Assembly (NCBI GenBank): GCA_036435485.1
Contig: CM071598.1
Location: 195,899,148 to 195,963,147 of the forward strand
Origin: Saposhnikovia divaricata
Taxonomy: Eukaryota; Streptophyta; Magnoliopsida; Apiales; Apiaceae
Direction of reading: 5' to 3'
Length of the DNA: 64,000 nucleotides
The notes under the pieces were generated by a model. It worked only from the letters and a program-made list of their open reading frames with translations. It did not search any database and was not told the origin of the DNA. The first letter of the stretch is position 1; every line of letters begins with the position of its first letter. A program made the translations under genes and the position numbers. Of this stretch, positions 44,940 to 56,914 are shown piece by piece.

Positions 44940-45642
44940 GGGTAGTGATATATACACCCCCTAAAGTGATGGTTGCACGCCCTAATTTTTATTTATACTA
45001 AAAAGTCCCTAACAATGAATAAAATTTATTTTGTTAGTGTTATATAATTATAATCAAAATCAATAATGTGCTACTTCGTGATAACGGTATGTATAAAATA
45101 TAAATACATTTATTTGATGCTTTTTGTTAAATTAATTGGTTCCTCATTTCATAATATTTAATTAAAAAGATACTATAATAATGTAATTTTAGTTTGTATA
45201 ATCATAAATAAATATTTTGTTCCAGAAATGGTTAAGTTAAGTGCGGAAGCACATTTTAGCACTTATTATTCGACTACTTAAGTAAATTTCCATAACTTTG
45301 ATTATATTATAATAAATTGGGAGAAGGAAGTAATAATTTTGAATAAATTAGTGGGTCAACACTTATTTGAGTAAATGGTGTTAATATGAAACTTATTAAA
45401 TACAAATAGTAGTATAATTATAACAAAACAAAATATTCACTCGCATTATTAATTTTATCACAATGCTAAGCTGTTAAATGCATTTATTAATTAAATAATA
45501 TTGAAATACGAGAAAGCACTTCATTGATTTTGAATAAGAACAAAACATGAGAAATTAAGCTTAGTATTGAGGTTGAGGATATTATTGTCAAATAATATGA
45601 TTAGGGTGTGCAACCAATTGGGGTGTGCATATATCACCACCC
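44940..45642. mobile_element. MITE with about 45-bp terminal inverted repeats and 8-bp target duplication
   Basis: Left end GGGTAGTGATATATACACCC and right end (complement) GGGTGGTGATATATGCACAC are imperfect inverted repeats. Identical 8-bp flanks TTTTTATA stand at 44932-44939 and 45643-45650, and the surrounding repeat unit continues across the insertion. The 8-bp duplication suggests hAT type, though the TIR start is not the usual hAT one. No ORF. Confidence 0.8.
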
Positions 45643-46810
45643 TTTTTATATTATAATTTTAAATTTTTTTTAACTCAACTTTAAATTTTCCCTAATATTT
45701 CAATCAACGTAAAATATGATTACACGACCTTAATGATTTTTACATGTATATGATATTTATGATCAGTTTTTTTTGGTTTGATCGTATTACATATATTGAT
45801 ATAAGTATATGCTATAAATTATAATTCAACCCTATGTTATATAAAAATTCATATCATTATACTTTATAGTCGAGTTATAATTTAACTGGTCATTTTTTAT
45901 AATTATTACAGTTTCGTAATATTTTTTATTTAAAAAATTATATCTTTTTTCACTTAATATTGAATATTAATTACGTTATTTTTATATATAACATAGATCC
46001 TATTTTTAGAGTTCTCATATTTTTAATATAAATTCAATTATTTTTCTTATGTTTTTAAAAATTTTTGTTTTTAGGTTCATCATACATTTAAATCACTGAA
46101 AGTCAAATTAGATTTTTTTATATTATAATTAAAAATTGTTTTTTTAACTCAAATTTAAATTTTATTCCAAAAATTTAATTGTGGGATTAGACGATATTAA
46201 TCATGACTTGTTCATTTACGCAATATCTAAAATCATACTTTTTGATTTTATCTTACATTTATCTAAATATATGTTATAACTTAATCATTACATATTATTG
46301 AAATGTTAAATTATGCAAACTCATTTTTGACTAAAATTCAATTATTTTATATGTTCTTTTGAAAATTAATGTATTTTGCTTAAAATAATTTAATAATTTC
46401 ACAATACAAACTGATACTAATAATTTATAAATCGACTATAACATACTGTATATGGACAAATATACTGTTTTTCATAGTTAAAAAATTATATAAAGGTAAT
46501 GTACAAGACTATAAATGATAACTTTTAAAATATTAAGTGGTTCCATATATTTAAAGTTTCATTTATCAATCTAAATTATATGACATAATGCATCATTTTA
46601 ATGTATTATATAAAATATGTATTATCATAATTTATAGTCAAGTAATAATACGACGGGTTATTACTAATAATAAGTGTAATTTTATAATATTTATGATTTA
46701 AAAAATCATATCTTATTTTTAATCACATTATTTTTTATAAACATAGATCTTATTTTTAAAGTTCTTCTTTTTAAACATAAATTAAAAAAATTTCTACATT
46801 TTTAAATTTT
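45643..46810. repeat. AT-rich repeat unit 3, remainder, and unassigned AT-rich DNA
   Basis: The first part continues repeat unit 3 (AACTCAACTTTAAATTTTCCC matches 42738 and 44040). Further on, looser copies of the same motifs fade into AT-rich DNA. I see no gene. Confidence 0.5.
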
Positions 46811-47195
46811 TATGGAGTACTCATTTTATTGGAGTACTTGGAGTACATATACATTTTGCACTCAAAATTTTGCAAACTTTATTATTTTGCAAAGCTTATT
46901 ACATAAATATCACTATTTCATTGAAAATCTTGAAAATTTAGTATGTTTCGCTAACAAAATATTACAAAACGAATTATTCTGCGAAACACATTTGGGTTGC
47001 AAAATATATATGTTATTATTGCAAAACATAAAGGATTTTCAAGATGAACATATTGCAAAACATACATGATTTTCAAGATTATCAATGAAATTATGATATT
47101 CATATAACAAGGTTTATAAAATAATAAAGTTTAAAATATTTTGAATGCAGAACGTATATGTACTCCAAGTACTTCAATTAAATAAGTACTCCATA
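46811..47195. mobile_element. MITE-like element with about 45-bp terminal inverted repeats
   Basis: TATGGAGTACTCATTTTATT at the left and, inverted, TATGGAGTACTTATTTAATT at the right continue through GTACTTGGAGTACATATAC on both arms. No clean target duplication is visible (AAATTTT left, GAATTTTT right). The interior has short GCAAAACAT and GATTTTCAAGAT repeats; the 85-codon frame inside is not a gene. Confidence 0.65.
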
Positions 47196-47399
47196 GAATT
47201 TTTCTCATCAATTATATATTAAATTGTTCAAAGTCTAAATGGTTGGTCGACCAAAAATCTCTAATTTAACTCACATTTTTAAATTTTTATAAACCTAAAA
47301 TTATATGATCTACTTATAATTATGTTTGATTTTATAAATAGAATATAAATATTTATTGAAACACAATCCTACTGATAGATAGATAGAAGTAATAGATTT
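47196..47399. other. AT-rich DNA before the LINE
   Basis: About 200 bp of AT-rich DNA with a short GATA run (47373-47385). TAATAGATTT at 47390-47399 is a candidate LINE target duplication. Confidence 0.5.
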
Positions 47400-47606
47400 T
47401 TTTTTATAATTAAAATTTTCATAGCTACTGGTTGGTAATACTTCTAGGAAGACCTAGAAGCCTAACCGACCCAAAAGGAGCTACAACAGAGCTAAATAGA
47501 GATTTGAGCATCGAAAAGGTTGCCTAGCGACACGATAGAAACTACACCTAGAATACAACAAAGCAAATGACTAGCAAGCACAAAAAGGCTAGAGAAAGCT
47601 GTCGAG

Positions 47607-48241
47607 CTACTGTGACCCACCACCATTAACAAAGACTTGATCTTGTGCTGCTTCATGTGGACGTGCATGTGGTTCGCCTGCTGGGAGGTAGCCTAGCACA
47701 AACCCATTTGCATCAGTGAGAATGGGAGAAGTCAAGAGCTGTGGGATTGAAGGACCGATGCCCATATCCGAATCCAGCTTCTCTTGCAGTCGACCAAATG
47801 GGACAGAGGTGTAGTACATAGTATCCTAGTTGTTGAGACCCACCATCGCGAGGTAATGTGCAGTACGATTAGCAGTGTCCACCACATATTGTATCATGTT
47901 TTCCCATTTCGGGTTATGTCCTAAGAGCTTCTTGATCTGTTCCACAATCCATAAGCATGTTCTATCTCCTCTCCCAACCTTTCTGGTGACCTCAAAGTAT
48001 GAGTTGATGTTATCCATTTCCAGCATGAGTTGAGACCCATATGCAGTGCCCAAATTTGAGTGGCTAGTGGGGAGAGCCTTCTCATAGTACCATTGAGTGC
48101 CTTCAACATGTGACCCCTATGATCTCGAATTACAATCCCGACTCCATTGGTGTTCCCATTAAACTGGCGAGATGTTTGGATAACATGAACATTGACTTTG
48201 TATTGGTTTCTAAGTGGAGATTTCCGGGTGTAGTATGCCAT
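47607..48241 (-). pseudogene. Second RNase H-like domain at the LINE 3' end, frameshifted
   Basis: From ATG 48241 the frame reads VGIVIRDHRGHML and SPLATQIWALHMGL, typical of RNase H type 'RVT_3' proteins. After a frameshift near 48050 it continues MLEMDNINSYFEV and ANRTAHYLAMVG. The usual first Asp (VNVDA) is His and the usual Glu is missing, so it is inactive. A TATA-like stretch (near 48297-48303, minus) and a non-coding gap separate it from the RNase H at 48583-49038, so it could be the remnant of an independent RVT_3 gene and not part of the LINE. Confidence 0.55.
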
Positions 48242-48582
48242 GTTTGTTGTGAGAATTGTGGAATGAGTGGTGGGAAGGAGTTAATGTGAGATGAGATATA
48301 TAAATAGTCTGGAATGTGTGTAAAGCCTCGTGTACAAGGACATAAAACCTGTGGGTTTTAACCATCAAAGACTCGAGTAGTGTGACTCCTACAAGAGAGT
48401 ACTATGTTGTTGCATAGGGGAGTGGCTGAAAGTGTTGCAGGGCATGGAAAAGTTATTGATAGGATGATATTAATGTACTCTAGTAAAAAACTTTACAGAG
48501 TTGTTCCTTGAACCGTGTGTATTGTACCATGGTGAAAGTGCTCTAAACATCTGGACTTAAGTCCATGTGAAATCAAGTAATT

Positions 48583-51500
48583 TTAAGTGAACCAGCCCAT
48601 TAATATATTGGGCCTCTTCATTCCTTGCTTTGCCAGAAAATCGGCCCCATTTATGTGGATCCTCTCAGCATATTCGACGTTGATGTGCTTATATTTTGTG
48701 AGATCTTCACCTTCTGCATAGAGTATTTGATCTGTAAGCCCAGCTCTCTGCTTATGTACATTATCCCACAAGACTTTGGAGTCTATGAATATAACTACAT
48801 TTTTATCCAAAGTTATTTTCGTGCCACCTGTTTCGACAAAAGGAATAGTGAGTTTATTTCTGCATGTAATGGGTTTTACCGCTATTGTGTGTCCACTGTA
48901 TGTAAAAGTGATATCTCCGTTGTTGTCTTCAAAATAACCTCCTACACCTGCTTTAACTATCCCATTACTGGATTTCCATGACCCATCTGAAAAGCCATAA
49001 TAGTCTCTGGTAGCACGAAGTTTTTGTAAAAATTGCACGTGGATATTGATAACAGCCTTTGTTGGGTTCTCAAACCAATTGGATTTGCTGTTGTTGTTTA
49101 GTATTTCGCTCCTTATGCACCATTGGTGTGATCTTTGCGTAATATAGAAGCGTAGCTATTTGTTCGTGCTCTTGGTGTTGTTAAAGAGGCATTCATTACA
49201 GTTTAGCCATATAGTCCAAAGAGTTGCAGCCACCGTACTCTGCCAGTGCTCCCTGTATCTAGTTGAAGTTGCTGCATTGAATATTCTAAAAAGCCAATCG
49301 TTGCTTGAGATGAGGGTGTCAATTTTCATCCACCACTTATCGATGTGTAGCCAACATTGATGCGCAGTGATGCAGTCTTTGAATAAGTGTTATGTGTCTG
49401 CTACGTGTGAGTTGCATAGCGTTGGACTGAATGTCCAAAATTGTGAATTCTACTGGCTAAAAAGTACCTGGTTGGGATAATATTGTTAATAAGCTTCCAA
49501 ATAAAAATTTTAATCTTCGGGGGGGGGGGGGGGGGGCTTTGATAGTCCAGATGAAAGCCCATATTGTAACTGTACTGATTTCCTTATTAAGTAACATGTA
49601 CATACTCGCCGTCATGTATGTACTATTAGTCTCTTTCAAGAGAAGTTTGTCTTCTTGTTCACTAGGGGAATGTGCTTGAAGGATGCTGTAGATTTCTGTT
49701 TCTTCCTCGTGTTCTAGTTGTTGAAGAGGTCTATTCCAAAGTGCCTGAGGAGCATGTAGATTATGTTCCCAAAAATCTATGAGGTCCCTGATGTATATGT
49801 TTTTGTGCTTGGAAATTTTGTAGTGTCTCGGATATACTGCCTTTAAAGGGGCATCTCTAATCCATATGTCCTCCCAAAAATGAATTCTCGTGCCTTTATT
49901 AGCCTTCCATTTATAATTCCTAGTCTGAAAAAGAAGGTAGGTACCTTCATGGTTATGGAGGTAATTTAAATTGGCCATGAGGGTTGATTTATTTGTTGTA
50001 CGATCTTCACTTGCCCAAGAGTCAGTGTCTTCACCATACTTGGACTTTAAAAGCCTAATAAATGGATTTTGTTTATTTTCCTTGATTCTCCACCATTGTT
50101 TTCTTAGCATAGCCAGATTTCTATGTTCCAAATTAGTTACTCCAAGGCCTCCACTCTTCTTACTTAACGAAACATGTTGCCAGCTAGTGAGTCTCATTTT
50201 GTTAGTACCCCATAGGAAATTCCTTCTGATGGAGTTGAGTTTGTTAAGTACTGTCTTGGGGAGACGGAGAAAGTTGAACCAATAGATGGGAAGGTTGTCC
50301 AACATTGCTTTCATGATAACTAACTTGCCGGCTATGTTAAGTGTAGTTGAAGCCCACCTGCTAAGGTTATTGTTAAATTTTTGAATAATGGGGTCCCAAG
50401 TCGCTAGTTTATTGTGCGCTGAACCGAGGGGGACACCCAGATATTTGAAAGGCCAAGCTCCTATCTTACAGCCTAACGTTCGAGCCTTCCACTCTCCAAA
50501 GTGGGTAATCAACCGCTAGTAATTCGCTTTTGTGGAAGTTAAATTTAAGCCCTGTCAAGAGCTGGAATGCTAGAAGTATGCTTTTGATGCTAGATATGGA
50601 CCTATCATCTCCATTGATGAATAATAACGTGTCGTCGATGAATTGTAGGTGTGTAAAGGTTTGTTGCCCTATTTGTATGCCCTTGAATTTCCCTTGTGTG
50701 TGTGCCACCGTGATCATATGGTGTAGTATTTGTCCAACTATGTTGAAGAGAAGTGGTGACATTGGATCGCCTTATCTAAGTCCACGTTGTGGTTTAAACT
50801 CGTTAGTTAGTGAACCATTGACTAAGACTGCAATTCTGATGGTAGAAAAGATTGATTTGGTCCACATAATCCATCTCTCCCCAAAATTCATTTTGACGAG
50901 TGCTTCCATGAGGAAGTTCCAGTCCATCGTGTCAAATGCCTTTTCAAAATCCAGCTTTAGTATTACTCCTTTAATCGCCTTTTGTTTTATTGAGTGTATG
51001 ATCTCCGAGGTGAGGAAAATCCCGTCAGATACCTACCTTGCATAAATCCTGTCTGTTCTTCTGAGATGATTTGAGGAAGGGCTTGTTTAAGTTTGTTTTC
51101 TAGTACCTTAAGTAGTAGTTTCATGGTACTATTGATGAGGATTATGGGGCAAAGTCCGCAGAAGTTTGTGGATTTACAATTTTGGGTATCAACGTTATGT
51201 AGGAAGAGTTTAGGCCTATTTATTAATGGTTTCCATGAAGCTACACTGCAAGTGCTACCAACAGTGTTTGAGACATGCTGCGTTTATACCATCCAGACCT
51301 GGAGATTTGTTAGAGTCTGAGTCTTTCAGTGTCATCCGAACTTCTTCTGCTATGAAAGGCCTGTCTAAAGAAAGCTTAATTGAGTCTGTGATTTTGGAAA
51401 TCACCAGATCACCTAAACTAAAAGTGGTGCCATTAGGATCCAAGCTAAAGAAGGAGCTGAAATGTTGATAAAATATGAATTTGATTGTTGTCGGGTTTGA

Positions 51501-52970
51501 TATCCAAATGATGTTATGTAGAAGACCAATAATGTTGTTTTTCTGCCTTCTCCTGTTGACTACCTGATAGAAGTACCAGCTATTTTTATCTCCATATGCT
51601 ACCCAATTGACTCTGGACTTTTGCCAGTACATTTGTTCCTTATGATGATAGAGTGTGCTAAGTTCACTAGCTATATCCCTTGCCTCAGATCTACCTGTTT
51701 CATCTAGGCTGTCTAGTTCTGCTTCTTTTTGTTGTATTTTGTGGTCCAAATTCCCAAGAATGTGTTTGTTCCACCACTTGCCCGTATTGCGAATATCTTT
51801 AATTAATGTGGAGAGATCTTTGCTACCTGTCTCGTCTGAGGTGTTGATGTTATGTAGCATACAGTTGAGAGTTGTGTCCACTAGCCAAGAGTTAAAGAAT
51901 TTGAATGGTTTTGGACCCCAGTTGGTGGTAGTAGTGCCCACCCACAGAGGACGGTGGTCAGAGTTTTTCCTATTCAAGGTCTTCACCACCCAGTTATGTG
52001 CTTCGATCCAGTGCCTGTTAACAAGCACCCAGTCAAGTTTACTCCTCTTCCCTAAAGGACCAAACCAGTTAAAGTGAAAGGGTTGTGTGGAAAGGCTTAT
52101 GAGGCCATTGTTGTGTATAAAGTCACTGAAGACGTTTGAGTCCAGAATGCTATATGAGCAATTAAGTCTGTCATTTTCTCCTCTGACACTATTAAAGTCC
52201 CCCAATATAATTGTAGCAATGTCCCCTAATGAATTAAGAGTATTTCTTAATTGATCCCAAACTGCATACTTCTTAGTTGTTGATTGTGAAGCATATACAT
52301 TTAGACAGATAAAAAGGATGTTAGTTTGTATTGTGGTACCCTGAAACAGTATCTAGTTAGCAGTCGAGTAGTGATTGCTGTAACTGAAATATTGTTTATC
52401 CCGTGTTGTTAGAATTCCACCCGACAAACCGTTAGAAGGGGCATCCAACCACCCATGTGTGCACTCATCCCAAATTGAGTTCTTTTTTATGAAGTCCCAT
52501 TGATGACACTTGGTTTCCTGTAGGCGAAGAAAGTTAACTCTATTAGCTACAATATGTGTTCTGATATTCCTCATATTGATGCTGCTGTTGCTCCCTCTAA
52601 CATTCCAAGACAAACCAGAAAATTGCTGCATATTCCAAGTATTATTTGTATGTGAGTGGTGTGTCTTATATGACTGATGGAACGTTCTGTATTGTTGCCT
52701 CGGCATCTTCCTTGCTATCAGACCCATATCTAGTGCATCCTGTAGTATACAATGTGCCAATGCTTGTTTCTCCCCTTGTTTATCAAAAATTATGAGTTGT
52801 TTGCTGTTAATGTTTTCTGTGTTACAAGTTGATGTACCATCTGAATGCACCTGCATGTGGGCCTGATCTACCATTTTTGTTGTCCTTTTAGCCTTACGAT
52901 TAGTAGGCTTCTTCGAAAAGGTGGAAGGTCTGTATTTGCGTGGTCTCCCTCGTCCTCTTCTAATGTGCAT
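48583..52970 (-). pseudogene. LINE ORF2: endonuclease, reverse transcriptase, RNase H
   Basis: Reading the minus strand: a basic N-terminus; AP-endonuclease motifs LSWNVRG, LQETKC, GDFNSV and SDHRPLWV (52620-51950); RT motifs SPGLDGIN (near 51300), FDTMDW-type (near 50930) and FIDDTLLF (near 50640); the maturase-like C-terminal part (49457-50512, KYLGVPLG, GGLGV); and RNase H with SDGSW, FIDSK and GADFLAK (48583-49038). It would nick DNA and prime reverse transcription. Stops (for example 52353, 51255) and at least two frame changes (between 50762 and 50512, and between 49457 and 49038) disable it. An 18-G run at 49519-49536 lies inside it. Confidence 0.8.
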
Positions 52971-53501
52971 GCCAAAAAGACCTTTCCATAGGCCAAGTTA
53001 CACAGATTTGTGTAGTGGTTGATGTGAGTCTACAATGTGTAGTTCTTCTGTAGAGTATACTGTCGAAGTGGAGTCAGGGGATTCCGTAGCGCTATTAGAG
53101 AGTGTGTCTCTGTAGTTCTCTGTGCTTTGTGATGCATAAGGGCCAGGGGGCACCATAACCTGTTCTCCCTAAAGATTGTGTGGATTCTCAAGTGAGACTG
53201 TCTATTCCCCAATTTTCTTGTGCCTTATTTCTGAATCTAGTGGCCGCTTGTTATTTGCAATTTGACCGACCTTGTGTTCCTCCAGTCGACTCAATGAGGA
53301 TTTATGTAAGGTTATAATTGAGGTGTCCTCATGCAGTGAGCTATTGCTGTTTAATATGTGGTGTTCATCTTGTTTACCGTTGACATATGCATCGTGCTTG
53401 TCATTTCCATTGTCTTGATCCCTAAATTCATCTTGTGTGTCATAGGCTTAGTCAGCTTGCGCTGCGATGATATCTTCCTCCCCCCGTGAAGTAGTGTCCC
53501 C

Positions 53502-54743
53502 TTATGAGGAAGTGTCCTTGCTGTTACTTAGATGTTCTCGGGAAAAAGGTGAGATTGTCTGGGTGGCCATAATTGTAAGTTCCATGACATGAACTATGTA
53601 TTCTCTACCTTCTATAACCACCTTATGAGACTTCGATAATGGCTGTGAAAATATTGTATCAATTCTCACCGTAGGTGTTGTGTAATCATCATTGGAAAGA
53701 TGTGATGGTGAGATATCAAAAATAGAGCCCCATTCCCCAACCATTTTTATGATATTATGAGTGTTCCAATCATGCATAGGAAGTCCAAGGAATGTTATCG
53801 TAGCAACTCTAGTTGTGATGATGTCCTCCAAATCAGTATATTTAACCTTTACAAAGATATTGTATAGGAGATTATGATCTAAGTTGTCGAATGCTGCTCT
53901 ATCCGAGAATATGAGTAGGAATTTGTGCTGTGTGTTTGCCTTAACTTGAATGAAATCAATACCCAATAATAGCAATTTCTCATAGATATTCTCCATTATG
54001 TCTCCTTTCTGAGTCTTCCCAATCAGGCTAAGTTGGATGGAACTCTTAAACCCTACGTCTGGGATCAGTTTGAGAGGTTTGTAGTCTTCAGGTGCTGCGA
54101 CCTTGGTATGCTGTTGTTATTTAACTCCAGTGTTATTACTTTGCTTATGGGAGGCTTTTTGCTGCTTATTATCCGGCCCTTTACCCGGTACAGATCCTGT
54201 ACTAGTTCTTGGAGGTCCCGTTCTTGCAATTGCCAATCCTAGCTTTCTGCCAGACAGTTGAATGTGTTGTAGTGCTTCGAGGACTGTCTCTGCCTCGATA
54301 TTAGGTTGCAGTAGCAGGAACGCAAATCGGTTGTTGTTCTTGTCCCTTTTATTAGGCGTATGAATGGAGTTGAAGAAATCCTTGCCCCGAACGACTACCC
54401 AAATGTCATGTAGACTAGCTCTGGTAGGTAAATTACCCAGGAAAAGGAATTTGGTTATGTTATGCTTCTTTCTCTTAGTAACCAGTGTCCATTCAGGTAC
54501 CCTACTGCTTTCTGCTACGTTCGAAGCACCTTGAGTTGTGGCGACCTCTAAGTAGGATCTATCTCCTGGTCCATAGATCGTGGTTCTAATCGTAGTGTTC
54601 CCTTTGATTACTACCGTGCTCCTTTTATCCCGATATAGATCGTTAGTTCCTCCGATGCCGATGACTCCCATGTTCCGGCTAGATCCCGATTTGAAAGTTG
54701 AATTGAGAGCGTCTCCAATGCTCCTCATTTTTGTTTTTAACAT
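53502..54743 (-). pseudogene. LINE ORF1, RRM-like nucleic-acid-binding protein, broken
   Basis: ATG 54743 opens a frame with an RRM-like fold candidate (FLFLGNLPTRASLHDIW, NNRFAFLLL) and a stop at 54117. The same frame continues from 53996 to 53502 with the block GLPMHDWNTHNIIKM and a WGSIFDIS motif seen in plant LINE ORF1/DUF4283 proteins. Between 53502 and 52970 lies a degraded linker with several stops. The intact protein would coat LINE RNA. Confidence 0.65.
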
Positions 54744-54783
54744 ATCAAACAGTTAAATTTCAGGTTTCAATAGTTGCAATAAA

Positions 54784-55533
54784 TAATAGATTTGTTGCAT
54801 CTTTAAATTCTGCGAGTTCGATATATATTCAGTTGACCTAATTATTTGTGTTCGATTTTCATCGAGAATGTGATTCTTGTTTGCGTTTTTGTATTAAGTT
54901 TAATAAGAGATATAGTTTTATCTAAAAATATAAAATATAACAATTGTAACATAATTGATATCCATTTAATTGAAAAAAACTACAAAATAATAAAAAATTA
55001 TAATAATGATTGAATGTATAGTTATATTATATACATAAACTGAAAAAAAGGAGTTATATAAAAATATAAACCAACATTTTATATAGTTCTATATAAAATT
55101 ACGGAAATTGAAAAAAATGGAGTTACTTAAATAATGTAAACAAATATTTTATTTACTCAAAAGTTATAACAAAAAATAAAATAGGACAAGAGAAGAAGAT
55201 GTGATTAATCTAATGTGATTTTTAAAGTAATCTCAAGAATCGATGTAGCACACCTGGTTATGACATGAGATTCGTGAGCGGAGGTTAAGGGTTCGACTCT
55301 CATTGAATACACAAAGTAATATATTTTTAGTATAAATTATAAAATGGTGGCACTTTTATAGTTTTTTAACATGAAGGGGTAAAATAGACATTTCACAACC
55401 ATTTTATTGGCAATTTTTACCCTTATGTTCTCCTTTAATTTATAATAATAGATTAGTAAGATATACGAATTTCGTAGGTTTAAAATTTTTAAATGTCATG
55501 ATTTAAATTATAATAATTATATATATATATATA
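54784..55533. repeat. AT-rich DNA with tRNA-like A and B boxes
   Basis: The stretch 55080-55315 resembles 43330-43510. At 55252-55305 GTAGCACACCTGGTTATGAC and GGTTCGACTCTC look like pol III A and B boxes, so it may derive from a SINE or tRNA pseudogene. No protein gene. Confidence 0.4.
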
Positions 55534-56331
55534 GGGTGAGTGCTCTAAATACCGAATTTTTAGCTCTGCGTGTCCAAAATACCCAGATTTGAGAACATGA
55601 GCCCAAAATGCCCACCAGATACGCCAGGGGGTGTGGCGCATCATGTGCAATATGTCGTTTCCAACACGTGTCTTGAAGAGGCGCGGTTGACGGTGGCAGT
55701 ATCAGTGCATGATACGCCAAATATACATGCGTATTAGGAGACACGCGTATTAAACTTGCATATCCCACGTCATCTCCATCTCCGTAGAGGAGTCGACGAA
55801 GACGGAGATTTTCACCGATTTTATATTGATTCTATCCATCCATTAGTTTTCCCATAACGTATTATATACCATTAGAATCGTCGTTTCAAACTCTACACAT
55901 TTGTACCATTTTTATTACATTTCTAATGCACGATTAAAAACACCCAATTAGAACCCTAATTTTCCGATTCGATTCCTATCTCCTATACGGTGACCTTTAA
56001 CACACCCATGCTGGCTTAGATAGGGAGAAAGGTAGAGTGGGGTGTAGGGATGGTTTTCATGTGCTCAGATAAAAAGATGGCTGAGAGATTGTTGAGATCG
56101 ACGACAGACGACGGGGGCGGCGATTGTGAGCCGAGAGAGACGACCGGTGTGTTCTGTGAAAAATGACTTCAGTTGATGTCATCATGCAACTCAGGCATGC
56201 GTGACTGATGATACGCAACTCAAACATGCGTGACTCAAGATACGCCTCACGTACTGGCGTGTCTTGTGGGTATTTTGGCACCTCTTTCCGCATCTGGGTA
56301 TTTTGGGAAGTGGGTATTTAGGGCATTTTTC
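55534..56331. mobile_element. Inverted-repeat element of about 800 bp
   Basis: The outer about 85 bp of each arm are imperfect inverted repeats: CTAAATACC, CAAAATACCCAGAT, CAAAATGCCCAC and a TACGCC/CACGCC block occur in the same order from each end. Both sides are flanked by TA-rich DNA, so a target duplication cannot be told. The interior is unique DNA, less AT-rich, with no convincing exon. Confidence 0.6.
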
Positions 56332-56629
56332 ATATTATATATATATGGTGCTCGTGATAGTTTTAGAAAAAGAGGGATTTTAATTAGAAAATATTGGAAA
56401 AATGATATATTTTATTTGAAAAAGGTAATTGATAAGTTATTAGTAATTACAAAATATTATAGAATAGAAAATGTAAGTTTTACCTAAAAAAGGAAATTAA
56501 TTAGTTTTTAAAAAAATAAAAGGTAACATATTTTACATAAAAAAGGAAATTGATTACTTATTTATAATCATAATTTTTTTTATATCTTTCAATATTTTTA
56601 TTTTAATATAGTAGTATAGATAGATATAA
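56332..56629. repeat. AT-rich modular repeat, third location
   Basis: GAAAAAGGTAATTGATAAGTT and AAAAAAGGAAATTAATTAG modules match the families at 8107-8804 and 28206-30131. Confidence 0.55.
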
Positions 56630-56914
56630 GAGCATCTCCAACAGAATATAACCCTTAGCTAAATTGTCTAAGTGGCATAATTTATAAACAATATGAAAAA
56701 ATTATAGCCCTCCAACCACAATTTTCCTTAGCAAAAAATTTAAATAATTATGATTTTGTTGGCAATATTTAGTGAACCAACATTCCCCTTAGGTACATAA
56801 GATTATAGATAATACCATTGGAGCATGCACCATTTTCCTTAGGTCAAATTTTAAAATTTCACTATAATCGATCTATTTAGCCAATCAATTTAGTTATTAG
56901 CGTTGGACATGCTT
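56630..56914. mobile_element. Tourist-like (PIF/Harbinger) MITE
   Basis: The 285-bp element has terminal inverted repeats GAGCATCTCCAAC and AAGCATGTCCAAC (complement of the right end) and TAA target duplications at 56627-56629 and 56915-56917. Non-coding. Confidence 0.75.

Larger units (their letters stand above)
47400..54783 (-). mobile_element. L1-type plant LINE, near full length, decayed
   Basis: Minus-strand order is ORF1 (nucleic-acid-binding), then ORF2 with an endonuclease, reverse transcriptase, zinc-finger and RNase H. A run of T at 47397-47406 (poly-A on the element strand) marks the 3' end. TAATAGATTT occurs at 47390-47399 and 54784-54793, a possible 10-bp target duplication that would fix the ends. 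Many stops and frameshifts make it inactive. Confidence 0.75.

Noticed and set aside
46812..47069. 85-codon frame
   Set aside because: It is inside a MITE and starts in its terminal inverted repeat.
48625..52077. Plus-strand frames of 60-171 codons across the LINE
   Set aside because: They are antisense shadows of ORF2, which is identified by endonuclease, RT and RNase H motifs on the minus strand.
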